Shown: positions 1 through 6,377 of the stretch, in pieces
How the letters are laid out: every line of letters begins with the position of its first letter
Numbering within the stretch: position 1 is the first letter of the stretch
Origin: Fusobacterium sp.
GTDB lineage: Bacteria; Fusobacteriota; Fusobacteriia; Fusobacteriales; Fusobacteriaceae
Assembly (NCBI GenBank): GCA_020024915.1
Contig: JAHHSZ010000045.1
Span: 1 to 14,584 of the forward strand
DNA length: 14,584 nucleotides
Direction: 5' to 3'
Translations under genes and position numbers: made by a program
Notes under the pieces: model-generated
Databases searched by the model: none
Seen by the model: only the letters and a program-made list of their open reading frames with translations
What the model was told of the DNA's origin: nothing

Positions 1-4
1 CAAA

Positions 5-1312
5 ATGAACCACGAAATTTCAAAAGAGATATTTAAAAAAGCACAAAAATATATTCCTGGTGGAGTTAATAGCCCTGTAAGAGCTTTTAAATCTGTCAAT
101 AGAGAGGCTCCTATCTTTGCTTGTAAAGGTGAAGGTGCTAAAGTTTGGGACGAAGATGGAAATGAATATATTGATTTTATATGTTCATGGGGTCCATTAA
201 TCCTTGGACACAATCACCCTCAAATAATCAACGGGGTAAGAGAGGCTATTGAGCTTGGAAGCTCTTTTGGTCTACCTACAAAAAGAGAGGTGGAATTAGC
301 TGAACTTATTACTAAATGCTGTCACTCTATTGAGATGGTAAGACTTACTACTTCTGGTACAGAGGCTACTATGTCTGCGATTAGACTTGCTAGAGCTTAC
401 ACTAATAAAAATAAGATCGTAAAATTTGAAGGTTGCTATCATGGACACTCTGATGCACTACTTGTTAAATCTGGTTCTGGGTTACTTACTGAAGGTTATC
501 AAGATAGTAATGGAATCACAGAGGGTGTGTTAAAAGATACTGTCACTGTTCCTTTTGGAGATCTTGAAACATTGACAAAAATTTTAGAAGAAGGAAATAT
601 AGCTTGCTTAATTATGGAGCCTGTTCCTGCTAATATGGGAGTTATCTATCCTAATATTGAATTTTTAAAAGCTGTTAGAGAACTTTGCACTCAAACAGGG
701 ACAATTCTTATATTTGATGAGGTTATCTCTGGATTCAGACTTTCTTTAGGTGGAGCTCAAGAATATTTTGGTATCACTCCAGATATGACTACTCTTGGGA
801 AGATAATTGGAGGAGGATATCCTGTGGGAGCATTTGGTGGAAAAGCTGAAATTATGCAACTAATTGCTCCAGTGGGTAGAGTTTATCATGCTGGTACTCT
901 ATCTGGTAACCCAGTAGCTGTAAGGGCTGGTTATGAGATGCTTACTTATCTAAGTGAAAATGGAGAGTCTCTATATAAAGAATTAGAGAAAAAAGTTAAT
1001 TATATAGTTGAAGGAGCTAAAGCTTCTGCTAAAAAATATGGAGTAAATATTGTTATTAATTCTATTGGTTCTCTTTTCACAATTTTCTTTACTGATAGAA
1101 AAGAGGTTAACAATCTAGAAGATGCACTATCTTCTAATACAGAAAATTTTGCTACATATTTTAATACTATGCTAGAGAATGGAATTATCTGCCCACCTTC
1201 TCAATTTGAAGCTCACTTTGTTTCACTTGCACATACTCAAGAGATCTTAGACAGAACTCTTGAGGTAATGGATATGGCTTTTAAAGTTATTGGTGAAAAC
1301 AATGGAAAATAG
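5..1312 (+). CDS. hemL: Glutamate-1-semialdehyde 2,1-aminomutase
   Basis: PLP-dependent class III aminotransferase-fold enzyme that converts glutamate-1-semialdehyde to 5-aminolevulinate, the last step of the C5 route to the tetrapyrrole precursor, in the cytosol. The 435 residues span the whole family (E. coli HemL is 426). The N-terminal IPGGVNSPVRAFKSV segment is characteristic. A TTSGTEATMSAIRLAR phosphate-binding segment lies near residue 115, IFDEVISGFR near 238, and the Schiff-base lysine is K266 in the TLGKIIGGGYPVGAFGG motif. Only four bases precede the ATG, so its ribosome-binding site is outside the window. The stop overlaps the next gene, a precorrin-2 dehydrogenase, which points to a siroheme/cobalamin operon continuing to the left. 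No defect seen. Confidence 0.96.
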   Translation: MNHEISKEIFKKAQKYIPGGVNSPVRAFKSVNREAPIFACKGEGAKVWDEDGNEYIDFICSWGPLILGHNHPQIINGVREAIELGSSFGLPTKREVELAELITKCCHSIEMVRLTTSGTEATMSAIRLARAYTNKNKIVKFEGCYHGHSDALLVKSGSGLLTEGYQDSNGITEGVLKDTVTVPFGDLETLTKILEEGNIACLIMEPVPANMGVIYPNIEFLKAVRELCTQTGTILIFDEVISGFRLSLGGAQEYFGITPDMTTLGKIIGGGYPVGAFGGKAEIMQLIAPVGRVYHAGTLSGNPVAVRAGYEMLTYLSENGESLYKELEKKVNYIVEGAKASAKKYGVNIVINSIGSLFTIFFTDRKEVNNLEDALSSNTENFATYFNTMLENGIICPPSQFEAHFVSLAHTQEILDRTLEVMDMAFKVIGENNGK

Positions 1313-1742
1313 ATTTTTTCCCCTTTTTATCAATATTACTGGAAAAAAAGCTCTAGTGGTTGGAGCTGGAAAAATAGCTATTAGAAAAGTAGAGACATTA
1401 ATTGAATATGGTGCTAGAATTTCAGTTATTACTAAAGAGATTAAAGAGGAGAGATTTCTCTCTCTTGAAAATATAGATATAAAAATAGGAGAGTTTGACG
1501 AAACTCTCCTTAAGGACGTATTTATAGTTGTAGCTGCAACTGATAATCCAGAATTTAATAGGTATATCTATGAACTTTGTAACTCTAAAAATATCTTAGT
1601 AAATAGCGTTACTTCAAAAGATAGTATGAATTGTCGTTTTGCCAGTATCTTAGAAACTGAAGATTATCAAATAGGAATATCTGCTAAGGGTAATCCTAAT
1701 AAATCTAAAGAACTAAAAAATAAGTTATTGACTTTGATATGA
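1302..1742 (+). CDS. Precorrin-2 dehydrogenase (SirC / CysG N-terminal type), short form
   Basis: Predicted to oxidise precorrin-2 to sirohydrochlorin with NAD+; relatives such as CysG and Met8p also insert iron, which is not shown here. At 146 residues it covers the Rossmann NAD-binding domain: VVGAGKIAIRKVETL at residues 19-33 is the GxGxxA dinucleotide loop, AATDNPEFN at 78-86 carries the family's conserved Asp (D81), and NCRFASI with ISAKGNPNKSKELKNKL near 110-142 matches the end of the domain. The C-terminal helical dimerisation part found in roughly 200-residue SirC proteins is missing or very reduced. I chose the ATG at 1302 because GGTGA at 1292-1296 lies five bases upstream; a TTG at 1290 would add four residues. 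It overlaps hemL by 11 bases, suggesting translational coupling. A hairpin terminator follows. Confidence 0.85.
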   Translation: MENRFFPLFINITGKKALVVGAGKIAIRKVETLIEYGARISVITKEIKEERFLSLENIDIKIGEFDETLLKDVFIVVAATDNPEFNRYIYELCNSKNILVNSVTSKDSMNCRFASILETEDYQIGISAKGNPNKSKELKNKLLTLI

Positions 1743-1790
1743 TACCAATTTATATTTATTTTATTTTTTCTTTACCATATCTTTTCCTAG

Positions 1791-1952
1791 AAAAAAAGGC
1801 TGGAAATAGTTCTCCAGTCTTAATCTTTTAACTTCCTCTTTTTGATAATCACCACTCTTTTAGCTTCTCCTTTTGTGGTGAGGAATTACCACTTCCCTTT
1901 TCATTGTAGGGAAATATTTATGACCTATAATCCCATAAAAAATTTTTTTCAA
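1791..1952 (-). ncRNA. Possible small structured RNA in the sirC-glsA gap (weak)
   Basis: The block has several hairpin-forming segments: TTCCCT (1893-1898)/AGGGAA (1908-1913), GTGGT (1875-1879)/ACCAC (1888-1892), and TCACCAC (1849-1855)/GTGGTGA (1875-1881). The last two share an arm and so exclude each other. On the minus strand a promoter-like pair is visible: TTGAAA (1952-1947), a 17-base spacer and TATAGG (1929-1924). The 1796-1821 hairpin with seven T would end a transcript of about 125 nt. Against this, the -10 is poor and the terminal hairpin pairs better on the plus strand, so the block may simply be the structured 3' region of the hemL-sirC mRNA. No known riboswitch family was recognised. 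Confidence 0.22.
1796..1829 (+). terminator. Probable terminator of the hemL-sirC operon
   Basis: GGCTGGA (1798-1804) pairs with TCCAGTC (1813-1819) around an eight-base loop, extended by two A-T pairs, giving a 9-bp stem. It is followed by an interrupted T run (TTAATCTTTT). The single non-Watson-Crick pair is G.U on plus-strand RNA but A.C on minus-strand RNA, which favours plus-strand use. On the minus strand the same hairpin is followed by seven T, so it might also stop transcripts coming the other way. Confidence 0.6.
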
Positions 1953-2175
1953 CTATTTTTTCCTAATATCTTTTCATTATTTTTGAAAAAGTAAAAAATA
2001 CTATTCAAAAAATGGAAAGTATGTTAAAATAAACAAACGCAAATAATTCATTTTATAAATGATAAATAGATAAATCATTATTAAAATAACTTTTTATTTT
2101 TTAATTAATAACTTTAATGTATGTATATTTATATATAATATGAATAATTTTTAAAAAAATAATACACTTTATTCA

Positions 2176-2211
2176 TTGACAAGATTGAATGAAAGTTATA
2201 TGATTTATAAT
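2176..2211 (+). promoter_or_regulatory. Promoter of the glsA-symporter operon
   Basis: A consensus -35 TTGACA (2176-2181) is followed by a 17-base spacer and TATGAT (2199-2204), a five-of-six match to the -10. A perfect TATAAT also sits at 2206-2211, but 24 bases from this -35. With the first pair, transcription would start near 2211 and leave a leader of about 68 bases before glsA. Confidence 0.65.
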
Positions 2212-2278
2212 ATAACGAAAATTATTATATTAAGATATAATATTCAAAAATAGTATTTATAGAAAGGAAGAGAAGAAA

Positions 2279-3193
2279 ATGAAAGATTTGCTAGCTAAAT
2301 TGGTAAAAAAGAATATTCCGTTTACAAAAGAAGGAAATGTAGCAAACTATATTCCAGAGCTAGATAAGGCTCAAAAAGATGCTTTAGGAATATGTATACT
2401 AGATAATCAAGGAAATACATATTGTGCTGGAGACTGTGATACAAAATTTACTATTCAAAGTATTTCAAAGATAGTTAGTTTGATGTTAGCCATTCTAGAT
2501 AATGGAGAGGAATATGTTTTTTCAAAAGTTGGAATGGAACCAACAGGAGATCCATTTAATTCTATTAGAAAATTGGAAAGTTCATCTAAGAAAAAACCTT
2601 TCAATCCAATGATTAATGCAGGAGCTATAGCAATATGTTCAATGATAAAAGGAGCAGATGCAAGAGAAAAATTTAATAGGTTACTAGAGTTTTTTAAATT
2701 AATTTCTGAAAATAATACCTTAGATGTAAACTATAAAATTTATTGTGGGGAGAGTGAAACAGGAAATAGAAACAGAAGTATGGGATATTTTTTAAAGGGG
2801 GAAGGTATTATTGAAGGTGATGTTGAAGATGCACTAACTGTATATTTTAAACAATGTTCAATAGAAGTGAATGCACACATCATAGCGAAGATTGGATTAT
2901 TTTTAGCAAATAATGGAAAATTAAGTACTGGAAAACAAATAATTACACCAAGAATAGCTACAATAGTCAAAACTTTGATGGTTACTTGTGGAACTTATGA
3001 TAGTTCTGGAGAAGTAGCAGTAAAAATTGGTATTCCATGTAAAAGTGGAGTAGGTGGTGGAATTGTAGGAGTTGTTCCTGGCAAAATGGGAATAGGAGTT
3101 TATGGACCATCACTAGATAATAAAGGAAATTCAATAGCAGGATTACACATACTTGAAGATTTATCAAATGAATTAAAATTATCAATATTTTAA
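2279..3193 (+). CDS. glsA: Glutaminase (serine-dependent glutaminase family)
   Basis: Cytosolic enzyme that hydrolyses L-glutamine to glutamate and ammonia. The 304-residue length is normal for the bacterial GlsA family, which has a beta-lactamase-like fold. The catalytic S-x-x-K is S61-I-S-K64 in FTIQSISK. Also visible are NPMINAGAI (N113), the GESETGNRNRSMGY stretch (158-170), TCGTYDSSGE with Y240, and the glycine-rich GIPCKSGVGGGI at 251-262. The ATG has AAAGGAAG about ten bases upstream, and a strong promoter lies at 2176-2204. The downstream gene is an AGCS sodium symporter; this pairing recurs in bacteria (B. subtilis glsA-glnT and ylaM-alsT type pairs) and suggests glutamine import followed by deamidation. 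The freed ammonia can serve nitrogen supply or acid tolerance; which applies here is not visible. Confidence 0.95.
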   Translation: MKDLLAKLVKKNIPFTKEGNVANYIPELDKAQKDALGICILDNQGNTYCAGDCDTKFTIQSISKIVSLMLAILDNGEEYVFSKVGMEPTGDPFNSIRKLESSSKKKPFNPMINAGAIAICSMIKGADAREKFNRLLEFFKLISENNTLDVNYKIYCGESETGNRNRSMGYFLKGEGIIEGDVEDALTVYFKQCSIEVNAHIIAKIGLFLANNGKLSTGKQIITPRIATIVKTLMVTCGTYDSSGEVAVKIGIPCKSGVGGGIVGVVPGKMGIGVYGPSLDNKGNSIAGLHILEDLSNELKLSIF

Positions 3194-3199
3194 AAAAAT

Positions 3200-3227
3200 A
3201 AGGAGGTGAAGGTAGATAATGCTATAG
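3200..3227 (+). promoter_or_regulatory. Perfect Shine-Dalgarno followed by a two-codon ORF
   Basis: AAGGAGGTGA (3200-3209) is nine bases before ATG CTA TAG (3219-3227), a complete Met-Leu-stop frame. The ATG of the symporter starts at 3244, 16 bases after that stop and 34 bases after the Shine-Dalgarno, with no good site of its own. Ribosomes may load here, terminate at once and restart at 3244. This is inferred from sequence only. Confidence 0.4.
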
Positions 3228-3243
3228 CAGTATCTATCAAAAA

Positions 3244-4656
3244 ATGGGAATCATCAATGAAATCATTAACACAACGAACACAATTTTATGGTCTTATATT
3301 CTGATCTTTTTACTTTTAGTTTTGGGGTTGTACTTTACATTATATTCTAAATTTATGCAATTTACGTTGTTTAAAGATATGTTAGGATTAATCTCAGGAA
3401 AACTTTCACCATTAGCAGATGGAATTAAAAAGGAAAATGGACAAGTATCAGCATTCCAAGCATTCTGTATTTCAGTTGCATCACATGTTGGAACAGGGAA
3501 TTTAGCTGGAGTTGCCATTGCTATTGTAACTGGAGGACCAGGAGCATTATTTTGGATGTGGATTATAGCACTTTTAGGAGGAGCTACAAGTATAGTGGAA
3601 AATACTCTTGCTCAAATTTATAAAGTTAAAGACAAGAATGGATTTAGAGGAGGTCCAGCTTACTATATTGAAAAAGAGCTGGGTCTTAAATTTTTAGGAA
3701 AAATTTTTTCAATAATAGTAATTATAACTTTTGGATTGATATTTAATTCTGTACAATCAAATACAATTAATGCGGCATTTAATGGGGCATTTGGTGTAGA
3801 TTTAAAAATAGGTGGAGTGATAATTGCAACTTTTACAGCAATTGTAATATTTGGAGGAATAACAAGAATTGCAAAAGTTTCATCTGTTATTGTCCCAGTG
3901 ATGGCATTAGCATATGTGGTAATAGCTATTTTAGTCTTAATTATAAACTTTAGACATATACCAATATTGTTTCAATCAATATTTGAAAATGCATTTGGAA
4001 TAAAGCAAGTAGCTGGAGGAACTTTAGGAGTAACAATATTACAAGGAGTAAAAAGAGGATTATTTTCCAATGAAGCTGGGATGGGAAGTGCTCCAAATGC
4101 AGCCGCTACATCAAACGTTTCTCATCCAGTTAAACAAGGTCTTATGCAAGCTTTTGGAGTATTTGTAGATACTATTTTAATTTGTACTGCCACAGGATTT
4201 ATAGTTTTATTATTGCCTGGATATGAAAAAATGAATTTAGCAGGAATCCAGTTAACTCAAGTTGCATTATCAAATGAAGTGGGACAGTGGGGAGGATTCT
4301 TTATTACTGCATGTATTTTTATGTTTGCATTTAGTTCAATCATTGGAAACTATTATTATGGTGAATCAAATATAGAATTTTTTAGTAAAAATAAGATAAC
4401 ACTAACTTTATTTAGAATATTAGTTGTTATTACAGTTTATATAGGAGCTATTGCAGAGTTAAACTTTGTCTGGAACTTAGCAGATACTTTTATGGGAGCA
4501 ATGGCTGTAATCAATATAATTGTTATCAGTATATTATTCCCTAAAGCATATATGGTTATAAAAGATTACATCATCCAAAGAAAAGAAGGAAAGAATCCAG
4601 TATTTAATATAGAAAAATTTCCACAACTTAAAAATGTTGATGAATGGAAAGATTAA
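3244..4656 (+). CDS. Sodium:alanine/glycine-type (AGCS) symporter, probably for glutamine or alanine
   Basis: Integral membrane protein of 470 residues in the alanine or glycine:cation symporter family (TC 2.A.25), which moves small neutral amino acids with Na+. The N-terminus (MGIINEIINTTNTILW) and first hydrophobic segment are as expected for the family. The signature TGGPGALFWMWI lies near residue 95, GGPAYYIEK near 135, and FSNEAGMGSAPNAAA near 275. About ten or eleven hydrophobic segments run through the chain, ending in a basic cytoplasmic tail. It lies 50 bases after glsA and probably shares its promoter, which makes glutamine a likely substrate, though family members cannot be told apart by sequence alone. 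No in-frame ATG, GTG or TTG lies between 3217 (a stop) and 3244, so ATG 3244 is the start despite its distant Shine-Dalgarno. Confidence 0.92.
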   Translation: MGIINEIINTTNTILWSYILIFLLLVLGLYFTLYSKFMQFTLFKDMLGLISGKLSPLADGIKKENGQVSAFQAFCISVASHVGTGNLAGVAIAIVTGGPGALFWMWIIALLGGATSIVENTLAQIYKVKDKNGFRGGPAYYIEKELGLKFLGKIFSIIVIITFGLIFNSVQSNTINAAFNGAFGVDLKIGGVIIATFTAIVIFGGITRIAKVSSVIVPVMALAYVVIAILVLIINFRHIPILFQSIFENAFGIKQVAGGTLGVTILQGVKRGLFSNEAGMGSAPNAAATSNVSHPVKQGLMQAFGVFVDTILICTATGFIVLLLPGYEKMNLAGIQLTQVALSNEVGQWGGFFITACIFMFAFSSIIGNYYYGESNIEFFSKNKITLTLFRILVVITVYIGAIAELNFVWNLADTFMGAMAVINIIVISILFPKAYMVIKDYIIQRKEGKNPVFNIEKFPQLKNVDEWKD

Positions 4657-4693
4657 CATAAAAAAATTTAAAAAATTATATAATTTTAGATAT

Positions 4694-4740
4694 AAAAAAT
4701 CACAAACTAGTAATTTTTACTTACTAATTTGTGATTTTTT
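4694..4740. terminator. Bidirectional terminator between convergent operons
   Basis: A 20-bp stem is formed by 4694-4713 and 4721-4740 around a seven-base loop, with A runs on the left arm and T runs on the right arm, so it can end transcripts from both sides. The only imperfect pair (4707/4727) is C.A on plus-strand RNA but G.U on minus-strand RNA. The stem is therefore fully paired for the spoVG-side transcript and still strong for the symporter transcript. Confidence 0.88.
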
Positions 4741-4760
4741 ATATTATGCAAATTATAAAA

Positions 4761-4877
4761 GTGAGCGACTTCCTGCCCTGCCTACTATGTTTAAAGTTGC
4801 TAAAACTTACAACCTTATCATATCCCACATGAGTCAGATACTTCCCATGAAGTACCAGTCTCTATTAGTAGGGGGAC
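4761..4877 (-). ncRNA. Structured RNA block after spoVG, possible IS200/IS605 right-end (omega-RNA) remnant
   Basis: About 43% G+C over 120 bases, against roughly 30% around it, and with no convincing reading frame. As minus-strand RNA it forms a closing stem (CCUACUA, 4872-4866, with UAGUAGG, 4787-4781) enclosing three hairpins: GGUACUUC/GAAGUAUC (4856-4849/4844-4837), CAUGU/AUAUG (4831-4827/4823-4819) and GUUGU/GCAAC (4813-4809/4800-4796). Each hairpin contains one pair that is G.U on this strand but a mismatch on the other. The block begins three bases after the spoVG stop and ends in GGAAGUCGCUCAC before AT-rich sequence. Small hairpins and a TCAC-like end resemble IS200/IS605 right ends, where TnpB guide RNAs are made, but no tnpB is present. 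The identity is inference; the folding is visible in the sequence. Confidence 0.4.
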
Positions 4878-4880
4878 AGT

Positions 4881-5162
4881 TTACTCTTCTGTTATTTCTT
4901 CAGGTTTTGCCTTATTAAACTTTGCTATAACAGTATCTGTTATCTCTTTTCTTAACTCAGGTGTTATCGGGTGAACTATATCTTTATACTCCCCATCTGG
5001 CATCTTTCTAGACGGCATAGCTACAAACATTCCTTTTTGTCCATCAATAATTTTTAACCCGTGAATGACAAAACACTCATCAAAAGTTACATCTGCATAA
5101 GCTTTTAACTTTAACTCATTTTCTCCCTTTACTGCTCTTAATCTTACATCTGTAATCTTCAT
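4881..5162 (-). CDS. spoVG: SpoVG-family RNA/DNA-binding regulator
   Basis: Small nucleic-acid-binding regulator of 93 residues, despite its name widespread in bacteria that do not sporulate. The sequence opens with MKITDVRLRAVKG and carries the family core HGLKIIDGQKGMFVAMPSRK, then GEYKDIVHPITPELR, with a short acidic, lysine-rich tail. I chose the ATG at 5162 because AAGGTG lies nine bases upstream and because homologues begin at this position. A GTG at 5174 would add four residues but lies inside that ribosome-binding site. It is 33 bases after ispE and the last gene of the minus operon. Its mRNA should continue through the structured block at 4877-4761 and end at the 4740-4694 hairpin. 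SpoVG proteins elsewhere affect many genes; the targets here are unknown. Confidence 0.93.
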   Translation of the reverse strand: MKITDVRLRAVKGENELKLKAYADVTFDECFVIHGLKIIDGQKGMFVAMPSRKMPDGEYKDIVHPITPELRKEITDTVIAKFNKAKPEEITEE

Positions 5163-5195
5163 AGTTTCATGCACCTTCCCTTTTTTATGTAATCT

Positions 5196-6050
5196 TTATA
5201 AACTTCTGCAAAGATGTACTTCACAGTGTTGTAATTGCCCTTTTATAAATTCTACTATCTGTTTACCATTTTGGGTAAACACATAATATGCACTTCCACT
5301 TCCTGACATAAAAAACTTCATATTAGGAATTCCCATAATTTTTTTTCTAAACTCTATTATATTTTTATCTTCAAGCAATAACCCTTGCTCTAAATGATTT
5401 TCAATACTTTTTTCTACCAATGAGATATCATTATTTCTAAGTCCTACAATTATATTATCTATGTTTGCATCTTTTTTATTATTGAGCATATACATATTTT
5501 GATAGGCCTTAGCTGTTGAAACACCAAAATTTGGTTTAATAATAATTATATCATCAGTGAGGTTGTTCTCAATCTCCTGAATGTCCTCTCCTATTCCTCT
5601 CACTCTACTAGCTTTATTTATTATAAAGAAAGGAATATCAGCCCCTATACTCTTTCCTATCTCCAATAATTTTGGTACTGAAAAGAAATTATTGTGATAA
5701 CGATTCAACTCTTTTAGGAAAAAGGCTCCATTGGAACTTCCTCCTCCCAATCCAGCTTCGTGGGGAATACACTTCTCTAAATGTACACTTATCTTTCTTC
5801 TATCTAAACCACTCTCTTTATAAAATCTATCATAAACCTTCCAAATAATATTTCTCCCATCTGTTGGAATATTCTCTTTATTTGTAGTAATCGTTAACTC
5901 TCCTCCCTCATCAAATATCTCACCACTCAATCTATCTGATAAAGAGATAGGTACCATAATCATATCCAAAAGGTGATATCCATTTGGTAAAACCCCTGTT
6001 ACATTAAGTCCTATGTTTATCTTAGCATTCGACTCTAAAGAAAAAACCAT
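5196..6050 (-). CDS. ispE: 4-diphosphocytidyl-2-C-methyl-D-erythritol kinase
   Basis: GHMP-family kinase that phosphorylates the 2-hydroxyl of CDP-methylerythritol with ATP, the fourth step of the MEP pathway to isoprenoids. The 284 residues match the family length. Visible are SNAKINIGLNV with the conserved K10, the glycine-rich ATP loop PHEAGLGGGSSNGAFF (97-112), GADIPFFI with the catalytic Asp at D138, and the C-terminal FFMSGSGSAYYVF motif. The ATG shares one base with the stop of rqcP (TAATG), and GAGGAGG lies about ten bases upstream inside that gene, so the two are probably translationally coupled. Its position before spoVG resembles the Firmicute ispE-purR-yabJ-spoVG order, here without purR and yabJ. 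Confidence 0.95.
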   Translation of the reverse strand: MVFSLESNAKINIGLNVTGVLPNGYHLLDMIMVPISLSDRLSGEIFDEGGELTITTNKENIPTDGRNIIWKVYDRFYKESGLDRRKISVHLEKCIPHEAGLGGGSSNGAFFLKELNRYHNNFFSVPKLLEIGKSIGADIPFFIINKASRVRGIGEDIQEIENNLTDDIIIIKPNFGVSTAKAYQNMYMLNNKKDANIDNIIVGLRNNDISLVEKSIENHLEQGLLLEDKNIIEFRKKIMGIPNMKFFMSGSGSAYYVFTQNGKQIVEFIKGQLQHCEVHLCRSL

Positions 6051-6340
6051 TAAAAAATATCCTCCTCACTATCTATATCCACAGTAATTCCCCTACTTTC
6101 TAATACATTAATAAGCTCTGATGTTCTCCCCTTGGCTACATTTCCAGTAGGAACTTCCAATATCTCAAACTTAAAGTATTTGTTAAAATACTCCAGCTCC
6201 AATATCTGTCCAACTTTTACCTCAGTACTAGCCTTAGCCACCTTTCCATTCAGTTTTGCTTTTCCACCATCTACCACTATCTTAGCTATAGGTCTTCTCT
6301 TTATTATTCTACTAACTTTCAAAAATTTATCTAATCTCAT
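6050..6340 (-). CDS. rqcP: S4-domain RNA-binding protein, RqcP (YabO) type
   Basis: A 96-residue protein that is almost entirely an S4 RNA-binding domain: MRLDKFLKVSRIIKRRPIAK at the N-terminus, then GGKAKLNGKVAKASTEVKVGQILEL at about 25-49. The close match to B. subtilis YabO/RqcP, including the adjacent mazG gene (yabN in B. subtilis), supports a role in ribosome quality control, where RqcP works with RqcH on stalled 50S subunits. Whether rqcH exists elsewhere in this genome cannot be seen. The heat-shock Hsp15 family is the alternative label. The ATG at 6340 has GGGGAG five bases upstream; a GTG at 6346 overlaps that site and is less likely. The tail after residue 85 is acidic (DIDSEEDIF), longer than in B. 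subtilis. It follows mazG by 37 bases. Confidence 0.88.
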   Translation of the reverse strand: MRLDKFLKVSRIIKRRPIAKIVVDGGKAKLNGKVAKASTEVKVGQILELEYFNKYFKFEILEVPTGNVAKGRTSELINVLESRGITVDIDSEEDIF

Positions 6341-6377
6341 ACTCACTCCCCTTTATACTATATATACTACATTTTTT

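Larger units (their letters stand above)
1743..2278. other. Intergenic region between sirC and glsA
   Basis: A 536-base gene-free stretch. Its first 200 bases hold the terminator and hairpin block listed separately. From about 1930 to 2175 it is extremely AT-rich, with short AT palindromes such as AATGAT (2058-2063)/ATCATT (2074-2079) and no open frame worth calling. The glsA promoter lies at 2176-2204. No convincing gene was found on either strand. Confidence 0.7.

Noticed and set aside
1791..1952. Cobalamin riboswitch controlling tetrapyrrole genes
   Set aside because: A GGGAA-G-GGU segment on the minus strand is superficially similar, but the B12 box and the GCCACUG-type core are absent and no minus-strand gene lies downstream.
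3206..3304. GTG-initiated plus frame after the AGGAGGTGA site, ahead of and into the symporter gene
   Set aside because: The GTG is itself part of the Shine-Dalgarno and the frame stops after about 32 codons inside the symporter gene in a different frame; no family resemblance.
4761..4877. tRNA-like cloverleaf
   Set aside because: Four stems are present, but arm lengths, loops and the lack of TTCGANNC-type and CCA-end features rule out a tRNA.
4634..4918. 94-codon plus-strand frame crossing the symporter end, terminator and spoVG end
   Set aside because: It overlaps the true symporter C-terminus in another frame, runs through the bidirectional terminator hairpin and into the antisense of spoVG, has no ribosome-binding site and does not look like a protein.
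5163..5174. GTG start for spoVG four codons upstream
   Set aside because: It lies within the AAGGTG ribosome-binding site of the downstream ATG and would add residues not expected in the family.
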